Shown here: in pieces, positions 6,382 to 9,559 of the stretch
How positions within the stretch are numbered: position 1 is the stretch's first letter
How the letters are laid out: every line of letters starts with the position of its first letter
Origin: Spirochaetia bacterium
GTDB lineage: Bacteria > Spirochaetota > Spirochaetia > Treponematales > Breznakiellaceae
Assembly (NCBI GenBank): GCA_026002045.1
Contig: BOAV01000095.1
Span: 1-9,559, forward strand
DNA: 9,559 nt
Direction: 5' to 3'
The notes under the pieces: model-generated
The model's database searches: none
The model's input: the letters and a program-made list of their open reading frames with translations, nothing else
What the model was told of the DNA's origin: nothing
Program-made: the position numbers and the translations under genes

Positions 6382-7377
6382 ATGGACAAGGCCATCGTGT
6401 TGTTTCCTGCGGACGCTTCGTTTAGAGAGCAGCTTGCCAAAATATTGACCGGTTACGAAATCATATTCAATGAGGATCAGAACACGGAGAAGATCGATCC
6501 CGCAACGGCCCGTGATATAGTTATCATTTTTGGGAGTCCCAAACAGGATTTTATCAAGCTCTGTCCCCGGCTCAAATGGATTCAACTGCAATCCGCCGGC
6601 ACCGATGGCTATGTGAACGGCGAAATCGGCGGCGATGTGCTTTTGACCTGCGCAACCGGCGGTTACGGCCACGGGGTTTCAGAGCACATGGTGGCCATGA
6701 CCTTTGAAATCGTGAAAAAGCTGCACCTCTACCGGGATGAGCAGATCAAGGGCCGCTGGCAGGGCCGGGGTCAGGTAAAAAGCATCCTGGGTTCAGTGGT
6801 TCTGGTGGTGGGTCTGGGGGACATCGGCTGCGAGTACGCCTGGCGCATGAAGGCCCTGGGCGCCCATATCATCGGCGTCCGCCGGACCATGCAGCCCAAG
6901 CCTGACTGTGTGGATGAACTCTACCTTTCGGACAAACTCGATGAACTTTTGCCGAGGGCCGACATCGTAGCCATGATTCTGCCCGGCGTTGCCGGCACCG
7001 CCGGGATAATCGGCCAAAAACAGCTTGCCCTCATGAAGGACGGGGCGGTGATTATTAACGGCGGCCGGGGATCGGCCATAGACACGGATGCCCTCTGCGA
7101 CGCCCTGGAATCGGGCCACTTGGGCGGCGCCGGTCTTGATGTGACCATGCCGGAACCTCTGCCTGCGGGACACAGGCTCTGGAAAATCGAGAACGCGGTT
7201 ATCACCCCCCATATCGCCGGGGGCCGCAACATGCCGGAGACCGTTGAACATATCATGAAGCTGAATCTGGAAAACGCCGGCCGTTTCATCAAGGGTGAAA
7301 CACTGGAAAGTTTGGTGGATGTAAAGACCGGGTACCGGAATCCATCACCGAGGCCTGCTTCCCTGCAGGAAGCCTGA
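6382..7377 (+). CDS. D-isomer-specific 2-hydroxyacid dehydrogenase family protein
   Basis: This 331-residue NAD(P)-dependent oxidoreductase belongs to the D-2-hydroxyacid dehydrogenase family (the group with phosphoglycerate, glyoxylate/hydroxypyruvate and D-lactate dehydrogenases). It has a substrate-binding lobe at both ends and a central Rossmann fold with VVGLGDIG (142-149). The catalytic trio is present: R229 in NGGRGSA, E258 in MPEPLP and H277 in ITPHIAGG. The motif QLQSAGTDGY (68-77) is the usual substrate loop. The substrate cannot be read from sequence; with no long C-terminal domain it is not a long-form SerA. The start at 6382 is set by AGGGGG just upstream; a TTG at 6340 overlapping the transporter stop is less likely. 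It follows the transporter by 38 bp and is probably co-transcribed, though no link to queuosine is known. Hairpins lie at its end. Confidence 0.88.
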   Translation: MDKAIVLFPADASFREQLAKILTGYEIIFNEDQNTEKIDPATARDIVIIFGSPKQDFIKLCPRLKWIQLQSAGTDGYVNGEIGGDVLLTCATGGYGHGVSEHMVAMTFEIVKKLHLYRDEQIKGRWQGRGQVKSILGSVVLVVGLGDIGCEYAWRMKALGAHIIGVRRTMQPKPDCVDELYLSDKLDELLPRADIVAMILPGVAGTAGIIGQKQLALMKDGAVIINGGRGSAIDTDALCDALESGHLGGAGLDVTMPEPLPAGHRLWKIENAVITPHIAGGRNMPETVEHIMKLNLENAGRFIKGETLESLVDVKTGYRNPSPRPASLQEA

Positions 7378-7407
7378 GCCGAGGTTCCCCGCCGGAAGGC
7401 GGGGGAA
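7351..7407 (+). terminator. Two tandem hairpins at the dehydrogenase 3' end
   Basis: The first hairpin pairs GCTTCC (7357-7362) with GGAAGC (7368-7373), within the last codons. The second pairs CCCCGCC (7387-7393) with GGCGGGG (7398-7404) around a GGAA tetraloop, with TT/AA outside. The second is strong, but only a loose AT stretch (7416-7423) follows instead of a clean T-run, so it is an imperfect terminator call. Confidence 0.5.
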
Positions 7408-7431
7408 TAGGTGTGTAAATTTTCACCTTCC

Positions 7432-7460
7432 TTGCATAAAATATGTTTCTAATATATAGT
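7432..7460 (+). promoter_or_regulatory. Candidate promoter of the metal-uptake operon
   Basis: TTGCAT (7432-7437) and TATAGT (7455-7460, five of six to consensus) are separated by 17 bases. The expected start point falls at the ATG at 7467, as for a leaderless message. No clear Zur- or Fur-type palindrome was recognised around it. Confidence 0.45.
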
Positions 7461-7466
7461 ACAAAC

Positions 7467-7790
7467 ATGGTCAGATTTTTTCAAAAAAAGTTTCCGGGCG
7501 GCAGCTTGCGGCTTCCCCTTATCGTTTTGACGGCGTTTTTGGCTCTTTCCGCCGTTTTTGCGGAAGGCTTCGTCTTTGCCCATCTTGACCATAACTGCAT
7601 TGGGGAACATTGTTCCGTCTGTCTGCAAATAGAAATCGCTCAAAATCTGCTTGAAGGATTGGGGCGAATGGGTGTATTTGCCCTCACCGCCGGCCTTATC
7701 CCGCAAATCTTCGCGATCACTAAAAGCCGCCCATCCTTTGCCCTTATTCCTCAAACCCTTGTTTGCTTAAAAATAAAATATAATTCCTGA
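7467..7790 (+). CDS. Small membrane protein with His/Cys motif, metal operon
   Basis: This is a 107-residue protein I cannot assign to a named family. It starts with a basic stretch (RFFQKKF) and a hydrophobic helix or signal peptide (about 16-37). The motif H39-x2-H42-x-C44-x4-C49-x2-C52, with H48 as an extra candidate ligand, would then lie just outside the membrane. A second hydrophobic stretch follows at about 69-84. The clustered histidines and cysteines and the position directly ahead of a metal transporter suggest metal binding or sensing; this is inference. ATG 7443 is also in frame, but it lies upstream of the -10 box proposed here, so 7467 is chosen, with moderate confidence because neither start has a Shine-Dalgarno sequence. 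A gap of 93 bases separates it from the substrate-binding protein. It resembles, from memory, short proteins preceding such transporters in other anaerobes. Confidence 0.65.
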   Translation: MVRFFQKKFPGGSLRLPLIVLTAFLALSAVFAEGFVFAHLDHNCIGEHCSVCLQIEIAQNLLEGLGRMGVFALTAGLIPQIFAITKSRPSFALIPQTLVCLKIKYNS

Positions 7791-7871
7791 AACAAGCCTC
7801 CAAAAGCATTTCCTTAAATTTTAATCTTTATAGGGAAAATGTTTTTTCTTCAAAACAGTATTTTCATAATT

Positions 7872-7876
7872 GGAGG
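7872..7876 (+). promoter_or_regulatory. Ribosome-binding site deciding the ZnuA start
   Basis: GGAGG is seven bases before ATG 7884, which begins a proper lipoprotein signal peptide. The earlier in-frame ATG at 7839 would place 15 odd residues ahead of it. Confidence 0.8.
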
Positions 7877-7883
7877 TTATTTT

Positions 7884-8822
7884 ATGAAACGGGTATTTTT
7901 ACTCATCATAAGCGTTATTGCTATTTTGATTAGTGTCTCCGGCTGTACGCAAAAGAAAAATATTCAAAACACAAACGGAAAAATCACTATAACGGCGACC
8001 ATATTTCCGCCCTATGATTTTGTCCGCGCCATTGCCGGAGATAGGGTAAATCTAACCATGTTATTACCCCCGGCATCTGAAAGCCACTCATTTGAACCTA
8101 CGCCAAAAGATATTATCACCATTCAAAACAGTGATATTTTTATCTATGTGGGCGGTGAATCCGATGAGTGGGTCAATAGAATTTTGGAATCCATGGACAC
8201 CCGCACTATGACCATTATTTCACTTATGGATATTGTTGAGGCGGTGGAAGAAGAAATTGTGGAAGGCATGGAAGTGGAGGAGGAAGAGGAGGTTGCCTAT
8301 GATGAGCATGTATGGACATCTCCGCAAAATGCGGTGCGTATTGTGCAGGCAATAACGGAAACACTCTGTAAAGTGGATGCGGTAAACGCGGATTTGTATC
8401 GTCAGAATGGAGCGCACTATATCGCTGAACTCCGTGATCTTGATACCGCTTTTCAGGCGGTAGTAGATAATGCAAACCGGAACACAATAGTTTTCGGCGA
8501 CCGTTTCCCCTTTCGCTATTTTGCGGATCGCTATGGACTTTCCTATTTCGCCGCCTTTCCCGGCTGTTCCACTGAAACAGAACCGAGTGCGGGAACCGTA
8601 GCTTTTCTCATTGACAAAATAAAACATGAGCGCATACCCGTTGTTTTTCATATTGAACTGGGCAATGAACGAATGGCGGACACCATCGCAGAAGAAACCG
8701 GCGCGGAAAAATTACTGCTCCACGCCTGCCATAATATTTCAAAAAAAGATTTTGAAAACGGCGTAACCTATGTGGATCTTATGCGTCAAAATGTTGAGAA
8801 TTTACGGAAGGCATTGCAATGA
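7884..8822 (+). CDS. znuA: Metal (zinc) ABC transporter substrate-binding lipoprotein
   Basis: This 312-residue member of the ZnuA/TroA cluster A-I family would capture zinc (or manganese) outside the inner membrane and pass it to the permease. The signal peptide (KRVFLLIISVIAILISVSG) ends in a lipobox with C21, so it is probably a lipoprotein. Likely metal ligands are H68 (SESHSFEP) and H142 (DEHVW). Between the two lies an acidic loop (119-136, ten glutamates), where ZnuA proteins usually have a His-rich loop. The third usual histidine is replaced by FGDRFPFRYF (D206), and the C-terminal ligand region reads LLLHACHN (H280, H283). The segments YFAAFPGCSTETEPSAGT and FENGVTYVDLMRQNVENL resemble clostridial members, from memory. 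Zinc is more likely than manganese, but substrate is not certain. The stop overlaps the ATPase start (ATGA, 8819-8822). Confidence 0.9.
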   Translation: MKRVFLLIISVIAILISVSGCTQKKNIQNTNGKITITATIFPPYDFVRAIAGDRVNLTMLLPPASESHSFEPTPKDIITIQNSDIFIYVGGESDEWVNRILESMDTRTMTIISLMDIVEAVEEEIVEGMEVEEEEEVAYDEHVWTSPQNAVRIVQAITETLCKVDAVNADLYRQNGAHYIAELRDLDTAFQAVVDNANRNTIVFGDRFPFRYFADRYGLSYFAAFPGCSTETEPSAGTVAFLIDKIKHERIPVVFHIELGNERMADTIAEETGAEKLLLHACHNISKKDFENGVTYVDLMRQNVENLRKALQ

Positions 8823-9559
8823 CCATCAAAGACACCGGCGCCATAATCACCTGTAAAAATACCGCCTTCGGGTATGACGGGCAAAGGGTAATAGCCGGAC
8901 TTAATTTTTCGGTTAAGGCGGGTGATTATCTTTGCATTGTGGGTGCAAACGGCTCCGGCAAAAGTACCCTTATCAAGGGGATGCTGCGTTTGATCAATCC
9001 GCTTCAGGGTGAGATTATATTTTGTAATAGGTTCAAAAAGGATAGCATCGGTTATCTTTCCCAACAAACCGCCGTAAAAAAAGATTTTCCCGCCGGTGTT
9101 TTTGAAATAGTCCTTTCCGGAGCCGCAGGCGGCATGGGGCTTCGCCCGTTTTATTCCGCAAAAGAAAAGCGGCGGGCGCTGGAAAATATGGATCATCTTG
9201 GAATAGCGGACTTGAAGGAACGAAGTTTTAGTGAACTATCAGGCGGACAACAGCGGCGTGTCCTCATAGGGCGCGCCCTTTGCGCCTCCCATGGGCTGCT
9301 TGTATTAGACGAACCGGCCGCCGGACTCGACCCCTTGGCTGCGGCGGAGCTCTATACCCTGCTGCAAAAGATCAATACCACAATGGATATCACCATAATC
9401 ATGGTTTCCCACGATATTGAGGCGGCGGAAAAGTACGCAGCAAAAATACTGCATTTACAAAATAAGCAGTGTTTTTTTGGAGAAACAAAGGAATACCTGA
9501 TTTCCGCTATCGGAAAACAGTTTTTAGATATTAAAAAGGAGGATGGAGATGGTTTCTAA
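8819..9559 (+). CDS. znuC: Metal ABC transporter ATP-binding protein
   Basis: This 246-residue ATPase would power import by the adjacent metal transporter. All nucleotide-binding elements are present: Walker A GANGSGKST (42-50), Q-loop in YLSQQ, signature LSGGQQ (140-145), Walker B LLVLDEP with D164 and E165, D-loop AGLDP and the switch histidine H198 in MVSHD. Length is normal for ZnuC-type proteins. The ATG overlaps the stop of the substrate-binding protein, with GGAAGG (8806-8811) seven bases upstream, so they are translated together. Its stop codon is the last three bases of the window, and the next gene appears to begin inside its end. Assignment to metal uptake rests on the neighbour; the ATPase alone would not tell the substrate. 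Confidence 0.92.
   Translation: MTIKDTGAIITCKNTAFGYDGQRVIAGLNFSVKAGDYLCIVGANGSGKSTLIKGMLRLINPLQGEIIFCNRFKKDSIGYLSQQTAVKKDFPAGVFEIVLSGAAGGMGLRPFYSAKEKRRALENMDHLGIADLKERSFSELSGGQQRRVLIGRALCASHGLLVLDEPAAGLDPLAAAELYTLLQKINTTMDITIIMVSHDIEAAEKYAAKILHLQNKQCFFGETKEYLISAIGKQFLDIKKEDGDGF
9536..9542 (+). promoter_or_regulatory. Ribosome-binding site for the next gene
   Basis: AAGGAGG is a full Shine-Dalgarno sequence inside the end of the ATPase gene, six bases before an ATG at 9549. Confidence 0.65.
9549..9559 (+). CDS. Start of next gene, probably the metal permease (partial)
   Basis: Only the first codons (Met-Val-Ser) are in the window. The call rests on the strong AAGGAGG six bases upstream, the overlap with the ATPase stop in another frame, and the usual order of binding protein, ATPase, permease. 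The product name is inferred from operon order only. Confidence 0.45.

Noticed and set aside
7758..7796. CTTGTTT / AAACAAG inverted repeat after the small membrane protein
   Set aside because: Only 7 pairs with a 25-nt loop in an AT-rich stretch; easily expected by chance and not a good terminator.
7835..7865. AT-rich stem GAAAAT-GTTTT / AAAAC-ATTTTC before the ZnuA ribosome site
   Set aside because: Weak A-T pairing with an internal loop; does not match known Zur or Fur operators. Could be regulatory, but there is no support.
1..9559. CRISPR array, tRNA or rRNA genes, replication origin, prophage or classical IS ends
   Set aside because: No regularly spaced repeats, no cloverleaf or rRNA-like sequence recognised by eye, no DnaA-box cluster and no phage genes seen.

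Overview
The window looks like a chromosomal segment of a host-associated spirochaete. The best guess is a treponeme of the termite-gut type (Treponema primitia / T. azotonutricium group). This rests on an Rpn/PD-(D/E)XK gene with the EEGREEG-type tail common in those genomes, the general gene style, and a GC-rich core. It comes from memory of such proteins, not from a search. All recognised genes lie on the + strand.

Layout. (1) Positions 1-219 hold no gene but are packed with palindromes: a 61-nt near-perfect hairpin, and the first copy of a 35-bp repeat that recurs after the next gene. (2) 220-1149 encodes an Rpn-family putative transposase/nuclease whose tail is built from eight 12-bp tandem repeats. 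(3) 1150-1460 is non-coding and carries the second 35-bp repeat copy. (4) 1461-2844 is a tightly coupled three-gene operon, joined by two ATGA overlaps: a small membrane protein, an ECF sigma factor and a zinc-finger membrane anti-sigma factor. (5) 2881-5418 is an alpha-glucan phosphorylase with its own likely promoter. (6) 5419-5599 contains a nested palindromic repeat, then a compact preQ1-I riboswitch candidate. (7) 5600-6343 is a queuosine-precursor (VUT/YhhQ) transporter, followed closely by a D-2-hydroxyacid dehydrogenase-like gene (6382-7377) and hairpins. (8) 7467-9559 is a metal (probably zinc) uptake operon: a small His/Cys membrane protein, a lipoprotein substrate-binding protein, an ABC ATPase, and the first codons of what is probably the permease.

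Function. The sigma/anti-sigma unit is a typical envelope-signal switch; whether it controls the phosphorylase is unknown. The phosphorylase would release glucose-1-phosphate from storage or dietary glucan. The riboswitch would shut off translation of the transporter when preQ1 is plentiful. The last operon is clearly AT-richer than the middle of the window (roughly 35-43% GC in most lines I counted, against about 60% in the phosphorylase) and resembles clostridial versions, so it may have been acquired laterally.

The strongest observation is the preQ1 riboswitch. Next come a palindromic insertion inside a palindromic repeat, the repeats bracketing the Rpn gene, and two genes whose promoters are placed as for leaderless transcripts. 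I did not find a convincing wholly new system.
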